Shown here: positions 44,400 to 55,319 of the stretch, one piece after another
How the letters are laid out: each line of letters opens with the position of its first letter
How positions within the stretch are numbered: position 1 is the first letter of the stretch
Source: Propionispira raffinosivorans DSM 20765
Lineage (GTDB): Bacteria > Bacillota > Negativicutes > Selenomonadales > Selenomonadaceae
DNA: 64,000 nucleotides
Assembly: GCF_000381065.1 (NCBI RefSeq)
Contig: NZ_KB905843.1
Coordinates: 124,001-188,000 of the forward strand
Direction: 5' to 3'
Notes under the pieces: model-generated
Told to the model about the DNA's origin: nothing
Database searches by the model: none
The model's input: only the letters and a program-made list of their open reading frames with translations
Translations under genes and position numbers: made by a program

Positions 44400-45506
44400 T
44401 TAAATAACAACACCTTTTTCAACGATGAGCGGATAATTTGAAGCGCCCTTGAGCCATTTCCCGTGGGTAATAACTACGTTCTTATCACAAATAACATTTT
44501 CAATCAACGCATCTTCCTGCAGATCGCATTTTTGCATAACAATACTATTTTTCACATGTACGCCTTTCCCGACTTTTACACCACGAAACAAAATACTGTT
44601 CTCGACAGTTCCCTCAACAACACAACCATTGGCAATCAAAGAATTCGTTGCTTTTGCATTCTTCTTATATTGAGCCGGAGCCTCATCTTTCACTTTAGTG
44701 TAGACCCGATCCACGTTCATAAAAATTTCCTGCCAAATTTCCGGATTTAATATTTCCATACTTGCTTTATAATAACTGGCTGTTGAATTAATCCTCGCGA
44801 CATAACCATCATGCTTAAAACCATAAATGGAATAAGAATCATCGACATGCATTAGACCATCAATCAGAAAATTCGTTCCACCATGAGAAAAACACGATTC
44901 TACAATATTTGTAAAAATGTTTTTATCCATTAAGTAAATTCCCATAGCGACCTTAGCATCTTCATACGTAACCGCCTGAACAGCAATATCCTGAACCAGT
45001 CCATTTTCCGCAGTCTTAATGACCGTACCACCTGCTGTATTTTCTGTAGATTCCATATTGTAGACCATCGTAATATCAGCACCTGTATTTTGATGGAAAC
45101 GCAATACATTATCAAAATTCATATTATAAACAATACGACTTCCAGAAATCAGCACATATTTTTGTGAACTGTTTGCAATGAAATCCAAATGACGATAAAA
45201 ACTTTGTATATTACCATTACGCAGCCCATTTTCAGCTTCTGCAGGAGGTAAATAAAACAAGCCATCATGTTTACGTGCCAAATCCCAGTCTTTGCCTGAA
45301 CGAAGATGATCTAAAATAGAACGTGACTTATTTGGCAATAAAATTCCCACTGTATCCATGCCGGAATTCACCATACTTGATAATGAAAAATCAATCAATC
45401 GATATCGACCAGCAAATGGAACAGCTGCTAAAGGTCGTTTTGCTGTCATTTCTTTGATTAATTTATCGTTTTCCTGAAGATCAATAATACCCATTACCGT
45501 TTTCAA
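44400..45506 (-). CDS. glgD: GlgD, ADP-glucose pyrophosphorylase regulatory subunit
   Basis: The 368-aa protein is a nucleotidyltransferase-like paralogue of GlgC with a C-terminal left-handed beta helix (NSLIANGCVVEGTVENSILFRGVKVGKGVHVKNS). The catalytic GGxGxRL of GlgC is replaced by GIIDLQENDKLIKEMT, as in Firmicute GlgD, which modulates GlgC in a heterotetramer. The start is TTG 45506, 9 bases after GGAG; ATG 45494 is possible. It begins 34 bases after glgC. Confidence 0.95.
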   Translation of the reverse strand: MKTVMGIIDLQENDKLIKEMTAKRPLAAVPFAGRYRLIDFSLSSMVNSGMDTVGILLPNKSRSILDHLRSGKDWDLARKHDGLFYLPPAEAENGLRNGNIQSFYRHLDFIANSSQKYVLISGSRIVYNMNFDNVLRFHQNTGADITMVYNMESTENTAGGTVIKTAENGLVQDIAVQAVTYEDAKVAMGIYLMDKNIFTNIVESCFSHGGTNFLIDGLMHVDDSYSIYGFKHDGYVARINSTASYYKASMEILNPEIWQEIFMNVDRVYTKVKDEAPAQYKKNAKATNSLIANGCVVEGTVENSILFRGVKVGKGVHVKNSIVMQKCDLQEDALIENVICDKNVVITHGKWLKGASNYPLIVEKGVVI

Positions 45507-45540
45507 TGTTATCCACTCCGATCAAATCATTAAAAAGACA

Positions 45541-46698
45541 TCAACCAACTTGTTTACTGCTATTTTCCGCGAGTACAACTTCACCTTCTGGAACAACGAT
45601 AACCGAGTTATCTTCTGAAATAATTTTTGCCCCGCTGCCAATTTCACAATTTTGTGCCACAACTGCTTTTTCAATATAAGCATTTTCACCAATGGTTGTA
45701 AATGGCATAATAACCGAATTAATAATTTTTGCACCTTTACCAATCTTCACACCATGAAAAATAACTGAATTTTCCACCTCACCATAAATCATGGCACCCT
45801 CACTTACAATAGAACTCGTCACATTGGCTGTAGACGCAATATAATGTGGTGGCAGCGATGGATTCACGGAATAGACCTTCCATAATGGATCATGTAAATT
45901 AAGGGATGGATTTTCTTTCAAAAGATCCATATTCGCTTCCCAAAGGCTGGCTATTGTACCTACATCTTTCCAATATCCATCAAAAGCATAAGAAAAAAGT
46001 TTCGCATCGGCTGCTAACATTTTTGGAATAATGTTTTTACCGAAATCATGATTCGATACACTATCTTTTGCATCTTCCTCCAAATAACGTTTCAAGAATT
46101 TCCAATTAAAAACATAAATTCCCATCGAAGCAAGATTGCTTTTTGGTTTTGACGGTTTTTCTGCAAACTCAGTAACGCGACCCTTCTTGTCCGTACTCAT
46201 AATGCCAAAGCGCGGAGCTTCTTCCCACGGTACTTCTATTACACCAATGGTCGCTTCACCTTTATTCATTTTATGCGATTCAATCATCCATGAGTAATCC
46301 ATCGTATAAATATGATCACCCGACAAAATCAAAACATATTCCGGATTCGTTATTTCGATAAAATTGATATTTTGATAGATTGCATCCGCGGTGCCTTTAT
46401 ACCAGTCCGCACCTTTTTCCTGGGCATATGGAGGCAAAATAAACACACCGCCGCCATTTCGGTCAAGATCCCAGGCTCCGCCAGTTCCAAGATAACTATG
46501 CAATTCCAATGGACGATATTGTGTAAGTACACCTACTTTGTCAATTCCCGAATTGGAACAATTACTTAAAGGAAAATCGATAATACGATATTTCCCCCCA
46601 AACGGTACTGCTGGTTTCGCAATTTTTTTCGTTAGCGCTCCCAGCCGACTTCCTTGACCACCTGCCAAAATCATTGCTAAGCATTCTGTTTTTCTCAT
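45541..46698 (-). CDS. glgC: Glucose-1-phosphate adenylyltransferase (ADP-glucose pyrophosphorylase)
   Basis: The 385-aa protein has the nucleotide-binding motif [39 protein letters not shown] and GTADAIYQN, plus a C-terminal beta-helix. It makes ADP-glucose from glucose 1-phosphate and ATP, the committed step of bacterial glycogen synthesis. ATG 46698 follows AGGGGGAG at 5 bases; the frame is open to 46749. It is the first gene of the glg operon. Confidence 0.97.
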   Translation of the reverse strand: MRKTECLAMILAGGQGSRLGALTKKIAKPAVPFGGKYRIIDFPLSNCSNSGIDKVGVLTQYRPLELHSYLGTGGAWDLDRNGGGVFILPPYAQEKGADWYKGTADAIYQNINFIEITNPEYVLILSGDHIYTMDYSWMIESHKMNKGEATIGVIEVPWEEAPRFGIMSTDKKGRVTEFAEKPSKPKSNLASMGIYVFNWKFLKRYLEEDAKDSVSNHDFGKNIIPKMLAADAKLFSYAFDGYWKDVGTIASLWEANMDLLKENPSLNLHDPLWKVYSVNPSLPPHYIASTANVTSSIVSEGAMIYGEVENSVIFHGVKIGKGAKIINSVIMPFTTIGENAYIEKAVVAQNCEIGSGAKIISEDNSVIVVPEGEVVLAENSSKQVG

Positions 46699-46765
46699 AA
46701 AAACTCCCCCTGGAATTGTTTTCATACTTTTCTGTTTACAACACCACATAATATATTTATAAACC

Positions 46766-46797
46766 TGTAGATAAGAATATCCATATTCTCATCTACA
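46766..46797. repeat. Inverted repeat upstream of glgC
   Basis: TGTAGATAAGAATAT (46766-46780) and ATATTCTCATCTACA (46783-46797) pair at 14 of 15 positions with a two-base centre. It lies about 70-100 bases upstream of the glgC start, where an operator or leader hairpin would be expected. Confidence 0.5.
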
Positions 46798-46904
46798 AAC
46801 TGTGGACCGATATCATGTTCCTATATAAACTGTATTACTTATGAGATTTACAATCATCGCTTACTTACTTACTTAATCGTTCATATTGTAAAATAATTCT
46901 ATAT

Positions 46905-47945
46905 TTAATTATGTATTCTCCATTTCTTTAATGTTTCTACATAATTTTTTGTCAATTCCTCTAATGTTGTACCCGCAGCCAAAGCATCTTCCGGCATCAG
47001 CGTGATAAGCAAGTTATCATCGTAATAAATACTCATGTTGCTGCCATCTGTATCTAAAATATAGTGATCGGCGGAATAATCTGGTTGCTGGGCTATTTGA
47101 TACAACCGCCCTGCTGTCAAATACGCTCGATAACAAGGTGTCAACTTTTCCGCACTGATCTTAATTGGCGGTAACAACCAACTACCGTCGATAACCTGTG
47201 CTGATGCAGTACTTGTATCTTCTATAATTGTTGGATAAATATGTTTTTTTTCTAAGTACTGCTGCATAAGCTTAATTCGCTCTGCAGCTTCCGGATGATC
47301 GGAAAACAAATCGCTTTTCACGTCAGGATTCAATTCCGCTAATTTCATTAGACCTATCAATGATCCATACGGATTATAGCCTGCTTTGACAGATTGTTCA
47401 AAGCCAAGCTTGTCTGCTTCACGTTCATCACTGCGGCTATAACCAGCAGCAATTGCATTAAGGGCAATCATTTCTGCACCAATTTCACGTCCACCAAAAA
47501 GTCCACCCAGGAGAACCGCCATCCCTAATGTCTTTTCTAGTTGTGCCATCGAATGACGTTTCACAATATGACCAATCTCATGACCAATAATTCCAGCGAG
47601 TTCATCATCGGTCAACATACAATCTGTTAGACCTTTATTGATATATACAAATCCCCCTGGTAGTGCCATAGCATTGACCTCATCCACATCAAGAACTTTA
47701 AATGTATAAGGTAAATTAGGGCGATCGCTGACTGCAGCAATTCTCCGGCCAATCTTACTAACCCGCTCTTGCAAAACCGGATCATCTACTAATTTATACT
47801 GTGTTTCAATCTGTTTCACAGCACTTTGCCCAATCGCAATTTCCTGCTTCGTACTGATGATACCAGCCTGTGCTGCCGATACCATAAAAACATTGAAAAA
47901 AAGTATTCCGATAAAAAATCTTTTAAAACTAAAACACTGCCTCAA
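46905..47945 (-). CDS. M48-family exported metallopeptidase
   Basis: The 346-aa protein has a signal peptide (FFIGILFFNVFMVSAAQA/GI) and the zinc-protease motif HEIGH at about residues 122-126 in IIGHEIGHIVKRHSMAQ, with the third ligand Glu in SDEREADKLGFEQ. It resembles periplasmic BepA/LoiP-like proteases that look after outer-membrane proteins, but lacks obvious TPR repeats; the C-terminal 140 residues are unassigned. The start is a TTG at 47945 with AAAGGA 9 bases upstream; no better ATG exists before the signal peptide. Together with the heptosyltransferase it suggests a diderm cell. Confidence 0.9.
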   Translation of the reverse strand: MRQCFSFKRFFIGILFFNVFMVSAAQAGIISTKQEIAIGQSAVKQIETQYKLVDDPVLQERVSKIGRRIAAVSDRPNLPYTFKVLDVDEVNAMALPGGFVYINKGLTDCMLTDDELAGIIGHEIGHIVKRHSMAQLEKTLGMAVLLGGLFGGREIGAEMIALNAIAAGYSRSDEREADKLGFEQSVKAGYNPYGSLIGLMKLAELNPDVKSDLFSDHPEAAERIKLMQQYLEKKHIYPTIIEDTSTASAQVIDGSWLLPPIKISAEKLTPCYRAYLTAGRLYQIAQQPDYSADHYILDTDGSNMSIYYDDNLLITLMPEDALAAGTTLEELTKNYVETLKKWRIHN

Positions 47946-48147
47946 AAAAGATCATCCTTTCATACTCAAAAGACTCATATTCAGGCAGTTATTACAGCAT
48001 ATATATAAAATATATAATCTTGTTTTAATAAAAATTTTTCTAACAATTTTATATATTTTATATATTCTATGAAAAAATTTTATTCCCTGCTAAAATACAT
48101 AAGTTTTCACTTTTAAGTTGTATTTTTTTAATTATATAACCAACCTG

Positions 48148-49041
48148 TTACAAAATCATATTTTTCCAAATCTGTAATAAGCTAAACATGTATTTTTGCC
48201 TATCATATTTACCTGTTTCATTAAGTTTATTATAGATTTCTTGTAGTTCAATTTCCACTCCTATTATTTGCTGGCGATAAGAAAGCAATCCAGCTAGTGT
48301 CTTTAAATGCTGTCTGCTATCCACTTGTTTTTCCTCTGTCCATTCTTGAGAAATTAAGTCCAACAATTCATATACATAATAAAGTGGATTTGAACTATCT
48401 AAAAAAGAAACCGGGTTTTCTTTTGCTCGCCCCGCCAAAATGAGCCCGCGGAATAATTTGCTTTTTGACTCAATTCGTAAGGGAAACTGCCCTGCTAATT
48501 GCGCTCCTAAAGACAGCAGCTCAGCAGCCTTCCCCTTTTTAAGTTCAAGCTCTACCTCTAATATCGGGCTTTTTTTATCCGCAGCGATAATGCTGCCTTG
48601 ATCGAGGGCAATTTCGATCCATGTTTCATTTTGTTCAAACAGTACTGCCTCGCGTTCAAAATCCGTCTGAACAATCCCTTCGAGTACACCTCCATCCAGC
48701 ACTTGTAAAATTTTTTTATGAATATCATTTGCTTGAAAAACACTTAGATCCGGTTTTGATGAATGAACCGGAACATTGATTTCCATGCGAGAATGAAGTC
48801 CGCCAAGCGATGACCCATCCCCTTTAATCGTAGCAATCCATACATCATTTTCTCGACGGACTCGATATGATAACCTTGCTTTGCTTAGCCGTTCATCTAC
48901 CGTATCAAAATAATTTGCCCGCAAGTGAATTTTATCCGAATGCTTCACCCCTCGCAAATTTTTTATATACGTACCAATCATCGGCCAGACATGTTCATCC
49001 ATGACTTGCAATTTCAACTCAATTTCTTTGTTCTTATTCAT
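48148..49041 (-). CDS. CYTH-domain protein (triphosphate-binding)
   Basis: The 297-aa protein starts with the CYTH motif ExExK (E6, E8, K10 in KEIELKLQV), followed by other charged strands of the triphosphate tunnel (RANYFDTVDERLSKARLSYRVRRE; IEIALDQGSI; LEVELELKKG). These enzymes hydrolyse inorganic triphosphate or related compounds. The C-terminal 90 residues are helical but do not show a full CHAD domain. ATG 49041 follows AAAAGG. It is transcribed alone. Confidence 0.88.
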   Translation of the reverse strand: MNKNKEIELKLQVMDEHVWPMIGTYIKNLRGVKHSDKIHLRANYFDTVDERLSKARLSYRVRRENDVWIATIKGDGSSLGGLHSRMEINVPVHSSKPDLSVFQANDIHKKILQVLDGGVLEGIVQTDFEREAVLFEQNETWIEIALDQGSIIAADKKSPILEVELELKKGKAAELLSLGAQLAGQFPLRIESKSKLFRGLILAGRAKENPVSFLDSSNPLYYVYELLDLISQEWTEEKQVDSRQHLKTLAGLLSYRQQIIGVEIELQEIYNKLNETGKYDRQKYMFSLLQIWKNMIL

Positions 49042-49255
49042 CAAATACACCTTTTCCCATAATATTTACATTAAATTTTTCAATATATGACTCGTTTATA
49101 TAGATTTTATCACATAATGCAAAAACTCTTCATCTTAACATTTACAACCAGCGAACAAAATGCTAAAATTTTAACAATAGATTTTATACACAAGAGGCTT
49201 TGTCCATTTCAGTCATTACAGCCCCTTTTCGTAATATTTTGGAGGTTTATTTTTT

Positions 49256-49831
49256 ATGGAATTATTAAAGCAGCGTATTTTGCAAGAAGGCTTCTCGCTT
49301 CCCGGCAATGTTCTAAAGGTTGATTCATTTCTCAATCAACAAATTGATCCAGAATTGTCCTTAAAAATGGGAGAAGAATTCGCCAAACGGTTTCACGACT
49401 GCAAAATCGACCGCGTGCTGACTATTGAAGCATCAGGAATTGCTATTGGTCTTACTACCGCCTTGAAACTAGGCGTGCCCCTCGTTTTCGCTCGTAAACG
49501 CACATCAATTTTGATGACCGAATCAATGTATTCGACAAAAGTGTTTTCTTATACAAAAAAAGAAACAAATACCATTTCTGTTCTCAAAAAGTTTTTACCT
49601 GCCGCTGAAAATGTATTGATCATTGATGACTTTCTTGCTAATGGTGACTCGGCTTTAGGACTTGCTAAGATGGTTGAAGAAGCTGGATCAAAAGTAGTCG
49701 GCATCGGTATAGCAATTGAAAAATCTTTTCAAATTGGCAAAAGTAAACTCACTGCGGCAGGTTACCGTATTGAATCTTTAGCCCGCATAAAATCCCTTGC
49801 GGATTGCAAAATTGAATTTGTTGAGGAATAA
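49256..49831 (+). CDS. xpt: Xanthine phosphoribosyltransferase
   Basis: The 191-aa protein matches the Bacillus Xpt type: FLNQQIDPELSLKMGEEFA, VFARKRTSILMTE and the PRPP-binding VLIIDDFLANGDSALGL. It converts xanthine to XMP for purine salvage. TTTGGAGG precedes the ATG. The upstream 200 bases contain no recognisable purine riboswitch, which in Bacillus controls xpt. No xanthine permease follows. Confidence 0.94.
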   Translation: MELLKQRILQEGFSLPGNVLKVDSFLNQQIDPELSLKMGEEFAKRFHDCKIDRVLTIEASGIAIGLTTALKLGVPLVFARKRTSILMTESMYSTKVFSYTKKETNTISVLKKFLPAAENVLIIDDFLANGDSALGLAKMVEEAGSKVVGIGIAIEKSFQIGKSKLTAAGYRIESLARIKSLADCKIEFVEE

Positions 49832-49891
49832 TCTTTTTTATAAAAACAAACATGTTGATATTTATATATTTCAGTTATATACTATATAAGT

Positions 49892-49933
49892 AATAAGAAA
49901 AACCCACTATTATACGTGGGTTTTTCTTATTTT
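49892..49933 (+). terminator. Rho-independent terminator of xpt
   Basis: Perfect 16-bp stem (AATAAGAAAAACCCAC / GTGGGTTTTTCTTATT) with an eight-base loop and a T-rich end. Confidence 0.9.
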
Positions 49934-49962
49934 ATACAGTATCGTCAGAAAGGATTTATACT

Positions 49963-50697
49963 ATGTCATTATTACAACGTTATATCTTATTTATTTTTGG
50001 TCTTTTCCTTACCTCGTTGGGACTCTGCCTAATCATAAAAGGCGGCCTTGGTACTTCACCAATTTCGAGTCTTCCCTATATTTTAAATCTCAAATATCAC
50101 CTCTCCTTAGGTACCTTAATGTTTATCTTAAATATTATTCTTATGAGTATACAGCTTCTCATTTTAAAACGAAATTTTTCCTATATCCAGATACTGCAAA
50201 TTCCGATGAGTTTTATATTTAGTGCATTCATTGATCTGATTATGTTCGTACTAAGCTCCTATGTTCCCGAAATCTATATACTAAAACTTTTAACCTTGCT
50301 GCTTGGCTGTAGCGCACTCGGCTTGGGTGTCGCACTACAAATTATCGGCAACGTTGTCATGCTGCCAGGTGAAGCAACTGTCAATGCAATAGCTACCCAT
50401 TGGAAATTCGACTTTGGTAAGGTTAAAACCTGCTTTGATATATCTATGGTTATACTCTGCGGAATCTTATCCATTATTTATTTCGCTAGTATTGAGGGTC
50501 TTCGTGAAGGAACTGTAATTTCTGCTTTATTCGTAGGTTTCATTGCCAGATTCTGCATCAAACATCTCAGCAGTGTAAATCGTCAAGGTATCTTAGCCTT
50601 TCGAGCCACTTTACACGCGCAATGCTATACATCACATAATTACCTGCACTTAAAATCAGCAATTCTCATTGTAACATTTTCCGCTTTAGGATTTTAA
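49963..50697 (+). CDS. YczE/YyaS/YitT-like integral membrane protein
   Basis: The 244-aa protein has five or six hydrophobic helices and the family pattern SLGLCLIIKGGLGTSPISSLPYIL near the start and IGNVVMLPGEATVNAI in the middle. These proteins have no settled function (transport or secretion is suggested). AAAGG lies about 10 bases before the ATG. The C-terminal 40 residues are not hydrophobic until the last helix and look divergent. Confidence 0.8.
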   Translation: MSLLQRYILFIFGLFLTSLGLCLIIKGGLGTSPISSLPYILNLKYHLSLGTLMFILNIILMSIQLLILKRNFSYIQILQIPMSFIFSAFIDLIMFVLSSYVPEIYILKLLTLLLGCSALGLGVALQIIGNVVMLPGEATVNAIATHWKFDFGKVKTCFDISMVILCGILSIIYFASIEGLREGTVISALFVGFIARFCIKHLSSVNRQGILAFRATLHAQCYTSHNYLHLKSAILIVTFSALGF

Positions 50698-50700
50698 ATA

Positions 50701-50748
50701 AAACAGAGTGTATAGACAAGTTGAAGCTTGAATATACACTCTGTTTTT
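50701..50748. terminator. Bidirectional terminator
   Basis: Stem AAACAGAGTGTATA / TATACACTCTGTTT with T runs on both sides, between the converging membrane-protein and PTS EIIA genes. Confidence 0.9.
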
Positions 50749-51190
50749 ATTTTATTTCCTGTAAGATCTGTAAGGCAGTCTTTTTTGTTGTGCATGCCAT
50801 TAATCGATTGCGAAAAACTGGATCAATGAGTTTACGTGATAACTGCGCAAGCATTTGCAAATGCAGATCAGCCTCATCATTACAGGCAGCAATCATAAAA
50901 ATGAGATAGACTGGCGTCTTATCTTCGCTGTCATAATCAATTCCATTTTTTGATATAGCTAAGGCTACTCTGGTTTCCTTCACGGCTGTTGTTTGTGCAT
51001 GTGGAATGGCAATTCCAAAACCAATGCCTGTTGTTGACTGCTCTTCGCGTGCCAATATTTCCTGTTGGTATATATTTTTGTCATTTAAAATTCCAGCTTG
51101 ATCTAGCAAATCTACCAATTTGACAATGGTCTCATGTTTCGATTGTGCTTTAAAATCGAGATAAATCGTATCTTCACGAAATAGTTCCAT
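50747..51190 (-). CDS. PTS fructose-type EIIA component
   Basis: The 147-aa protein is a PTS_EIIA type 2 domain with phospho-His about residue 64 in GIGFGIAIPHAQTTAV. It passes phosphate from HPr to the EIIB domain of the next-upstream gene. ATG 51190 is 9 bases after AAGGAG; the gene overlaps the EIIBC stop by 17 bases, so translation is coupled. Last gene of the operon. Confidence 0.93.
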   Translation of the reverse strand: MELFREDTIYLDFKAQSKHETIVKLVDLLDQAGILNDKNIYQQEILAREEQSTTGIGFGIAIPHAQTTAVKETRVALAISKNGIDYDSEDKTPVYLIFMIAACNDEADLHLQMLAQLSRKLIDPVFRNRLMACTTKKTALQILQEIK

Positions 51191-52583
51191 GCCTTTCGTC
51201 TCCTTCACTATCAATAAGTTTTTCTCTACTAAAGCCATATAAAACCGCACCTATGCCTGAACCGATAAAAATGCTTAAAACCCAGGCAATCGGCTGATCA
51301 ACTAGTGCAAGAATTAAAAATCCGCCATGTGGTGCTGGTACTTGTATTTTAAGTAAATATGTTAAAACAGCTGCAATCGATGACCCTAACATTAGAATTG
51401 GAATAACTTTAAGTGGTGATTTCGCTGCAAAAGGAATAGCGCCTTCGGTAATATGCGTAAATCCGAGAATATAATTTACTACCCCAGCTGCACGTTCATC
51501 TTTCGTAAATCTATTTTTAAATACGGTTGTTGCTATCGCAATTAAAATCGGTGGAGTAATGCAAGCAGCCGATACCCCTGCCATAAAATAATAATTGCCT
51601 TGACCTAAAAGTAATGTACCTGTAACATAAGCTGCTTTGTTGACTGGACCGCCCATATCGAAAGCACACATACAGCCAATTACAATACCAAGTAAAATCG
51701 GGCTCGAATTTTGCAAATTTGATAAAAACACCATCATATATTCATTGACTGCTGCAACCGGTCCTGACAGAAAACACATTATTACGCCGACAAACGCAAC
51801 ACTAATCAGTGGTACAACAAAAATTGACTTTAATCCTTCAAATTGTTTTGGCAAACCAGCTAAAGCTTTTACCAATCCAAGCGCAGTATATCCGGCTAAA
51901 AATCCTCCGATAATGCCACCCAAAAATCCGGACCCCGTAGCTGCCGCAATCGTCCCTGCCACAAATCCGGCAATAAGCCCTGGTCGATCCGCTATAGACT
52001 GTGCAATATACGCCGTAAGTATCGGAACCATAAGCCCCATCGAGTAGCCACCTACCTGCTTCAAAAGAGCTGCCGTTGGATTATATTGTTCCGAATTTGG
52101 ATCAAAAGAATAAATACCCCATAAAAAAGAAATGGCTATCAATACACCGCCAGCTACAACAAAAGGAATCATATGTGAAACACCATTCATAAGGTGTTTG
52201 TAAATTACATGACCAATACTAGGTTTTTCATCAAAAGCACCGATGTGATGATGCACTTCACTTCCACCTCGCACCGTAACATTTCCACTTACTGCTTCTA
52301 AAACCAACTCTTTAGCTCGTTGAATACCTTGTGCTACCGACACTTCAATAACAGGTTTTCCATTAAAGCGTTCCATATCAACTTTTTTATCACAGGCAAC
52401 TATAATACACTCAGCTTGCTGGATATCATCCCAGGTCAAAGCATCTTCGACACCAATCGCACCATTTGTCTCAACTTTAATTTCAACATTTAATTCTTTT
52501 GCTGCCATTTTTAAAGCTTCAGCTGCCATAAAAGTATGCGCTATTCCAGTTGGGCATCCTGTTACGCCTAAAATTTTTTTCAT
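51174..52583 (-). CDS. PTS fructose-type EIIBC component
   Basis: The 469-aa protein has an N-terminal EIIB domain with active Cys10 in GVTGCPTGIAHTFMAAEAL and a C-terminal EIIC of fructose type with about nine membrane helices (HMIPFVVAGGVLIAISFLWG; FAFDMGGPVNKAA; HGGFLILALVD). It imports and phosphorylates a ketohexose, probably at carbon 1. With the kinase and GatY-like aldolase next to it, fructose or D-tagatose are both plausible. It overlaps the kinase gene by 4 bases. Confidence 0.93.
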   Translation of the reverse strand: MKKILGVTGCPTGIAHTFMAAEALKMAAKELNVEIKVETNGAIGVEDALTWDDIQQAECIIVACDKKVDMERFNGKPVIEVSVAQGIQRAKELVLEAVSGNVTVRGGSEVHHHIGAFDEKPSIGHVIYKHLMNGVSHMIPFVVAGGVLIAISFLWGIYSFDPNSEQYNPTAALLKQVGGYSMGLMVPILTAYIAQSIADRPGLIAGFVAGTIAAATGSGFLGGIIGGFLAGYTALGLVKALAGLPKQFEGLKSIFVVPLISVAFVGVIMCFLSGPVAAVNEYMMVFLSNLQNSSPILLGIVIGCMCAFDMGGPVNKAAYVTGTLLLGQGNYYFMAGVSAACITPPILIAIATTVFKNRFTKDERAAGVVNYILGFTHITEGAIPFAAKSPLKVIPILMLGSSIAAVLTYLLKIQVPAPHGGFLILALVDQPIAWVLSIFIGSGIGAVLYGFSREKLIDSEGDERHGTIS

Positions 52584-53506
52584 GATAAAGTCCCTACCTT
52601 TCGCACCCGTATATTATTTATATATGAATCTACTTTTTTAAAATCCCCCAGAGCATCACTTTCCGCCACATTGGCTCCGACTGCTGCTGATTTTTTTAGT
52701 GCTTTCACTATATCCTGCGTTATTAGCCACTCACTCAAAAATGCACCTAAAGCTGCATCACCAGCACAAGCAGAACTAATCAAATGCACTGGCTGTGCAC
52801 TGCACTCATAAATCGTATGCCCATCACTAAAGTAAGAACCTTTCTCGCCTAATGTCAAAAGTACATTCTTAACTCCTTCTGTTTTAAAAAAACTCATGAC
52901 CCTGTTAATATCAGTTTTTGATTGAATCGTAATACCAAATATTTTTTGAACTTCTTCATCATTTGGCTTTATCAGTAATGGTTTATACTTCAATAAATCT
53001 TTTAATTTACTTGAGCTAATATCTAAAATAACCTCTATACTTTTCTCTTGACATATATCTAAAATTTTTTCGTAATACTCTTCGCCAATCCCAGCTGGTA
53101 AACTACCACTAATCACTAGATATTCACAATCTGTAAGATTTTTTAATTTATCGATAAATTCTACCTGTTTCTCAACTGGTACAAAAGAACCACTGTTAAC
53201 GAATTTATATTCATCACTGCCATCATTTACAAAAATATTAATTCTCGTTTTATCCTCAACCCAGACTGGTAATACTTGAACTTCACGTTTTTCAAGTTCG
53301 TCCATAATATAGTGTCCCGTAAATCCGCCAAAAAATCCAAGTACCGCAGAATTTACGCCAAAATGCTTTAAAACCAGAGTAACATTTATCCCCTTACCAT
53401 TTGGTGAATACACAGTATTAGCTGTACGATTCACCTGGTTAGGCCGGATAGCATTTCCCATCAAGTTCATATCAATCGCTGGATTTGTTGTCAATGTATA
53501 AATCAT
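52580..53506 (-). CDS. PfkB-family 1-phosphofructokinase / tagatose-6-phosphate kinase
   Basis: The 308-aa protein has the PfkB family pattern: TTNPAIDMN at the N-terminus, SPNGKGINVTLVLKHFG, and the C-terminal SACAGDAALGAF with the catalytic Asp. It would phosphorylate the ketose 1-phosphate made by the PTS to a 1,6-bisphosphate. The exact ketose is not fixed by sequence. It lies between the aldolase and EIIBC genes. Confidence 0.9.
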   Translation of the reverse strand: MIYTLTTNPAIDMNLMGNAIRPNQVNRTANTVYSPNGKGINVTLVLKHFGVNSAVLGFFGGFTGHYIMDELEKREVQVLPVWVEDKTRINIFVNDGSDEYKFVNSGSFVPVEKQVEFIDKLKNLTDCEYLVISGSLPAGIGEEYYEKILDICQEKSIEVILDISSSKLKDLLKYKPLLIKPNDEEVQKIFGITIQSKTDINRVMSFFKTEGVKNVLLTLGEKGSYFSDGHTIYECSAQPVHLISSACAGDAALGAFLSEWLITQDIVKALKKSAAVGANVAESDALGDFKKVDSYINNIRVRKVGTLS

Positions 53507-53523
53507 GGCTATTCACTCCGATT

Positions 53524-54387
<864 letters not shown>

Positions 54388-54433
54388 CTATCTCCCTGTC
54401 TATTTTCTTTTATCTATCTCTATCATAAAAGAA

Positions 54434-54482
54434 AACAGCATGAAAATCTTTTCGCATTTTGCAAATAGATTTTCATACTGTT
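54434..54482 (-). terminator. Hairpin between rpiR and the aldolase gene
   Basis: AACAGCATGAAAATC (54434-54448) and GATTTTCATACTGTT (54468-54482) pair at 14 of 15 positions; on the minus strand TTTTCTTTT follows. Read as a terminator or attenuator for the regulator gene. Confidence 0.65.
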
Positions 54483-54530
54483 CATTGTAAGACATATTTA
54501 ATTAAGGTAAATATATAAAATACGAACGAA

Positions 54531-55280
54531 TCAATTTTCTTGCTCTACTAAATAATCAATTAAAATTCTTGCAATAATAAACAAAGGTAATCTGGATGTA
54601 ACTTCAAATTCTTTTATAGCAATTTTTTCATGCTTATAACCGATTAGGTATTTTGAAGAATACTGTAGTAATGGACTTTTATCCGAACAACAAATTGTAA
54701 TAACTTTTGCCCCTACCAAATAAGCATTTTGTGCAGATTCAACCAATTCTCTTGTTTGACCATTCAAGGAGAATATGACAATCAAATTTTCTTGGTGAAT
54801 GGACTTGGTTAACTTCACCATAATATTCGGATCACCAGTTTCAGTTATATTATAATCCAATAGTTCCAATTTTAAACTAAATTCACGAGCTACTTGTTCG
54901 GTTAAACCACGCGAAAATACATAGATTTTTTTATTTTTCGCCAATATGATTTCCTTAACAATATCTAAGATATTCGTAAGAGACATTCTTTGTAAAACTT
55001 CCGTTGCTTCAATCAAAGACTTATTCATAATTTCATTAATGCTGACTAATTCTTTATTTTCACTTGGCACCGTTAATTTATAACGTAGTTCATTAAATCC
55101 ATTGATTCCACATTTACGAATCGCTCGGGAGACCGTAGATGGTGAAGAAAACGTCTCAAAGGCAATATCCACAATCGACATATGTGATAAATCGGTCTCA
55201 TGCTCATTGATAAACTGTACAATCTGTCGTTCCGTCTTGGAAAGATTATCCAGAATAGCACAATCCAGCGTAATAATCAT
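54531..55280 (-). CDS. RpiR/MurR-family regulator
   Basis: The 249-aa protein has an N-terminal HTH_6 domain (LSKTERQIVQFINEHETDLSHMSIVDIAFETFSSPSTVSRAIRKCG, starting near residue 13) and a C-terminal SIS sugar-phosphate domain (KKIYVFSRGLTEQVAREFSLKL; VIFSLNGQTRELVE). It probably senses a ketose phosphate and controls the downstream PTS-kinase-aldolase genes. A consensus promoter lies upstream. Confidence 0.92.
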   Translation of the reverse strand: MIITLDCAILDNLSKTERQIVQFINEHETDLSHMSIVDIAFETFSSPSTVSRAIRKCGINGFNELRYKLTVPSENKELVSINEIMNKSLIEATEVLQRMSLTNILDIVKEIILAKNKKIYVFSRGLTEQVAREFSLKLELLDYNITETGDPNIMVKLTKSIHQENLIVIFSLNGQTRELVESAQNAYLVGAKVITICCSDKSPLLQYSSKYLIGYKHEKIAIKEFEVTSRLPLFIIARILIDYLVEQEN

Positions 55281-55319
55281 TTACCATAACCTCACTTATC
55301 ACAAAATTCTATTAAATTC

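Noticed and set aside
49051-49255. Purine riboswitch or PurR box before xpt
   Set aside because: The conserved purine-riboswitch loops are absent. GCGAACAAAATG resembles a PurBox half, but no second half with proper spacing is seen.
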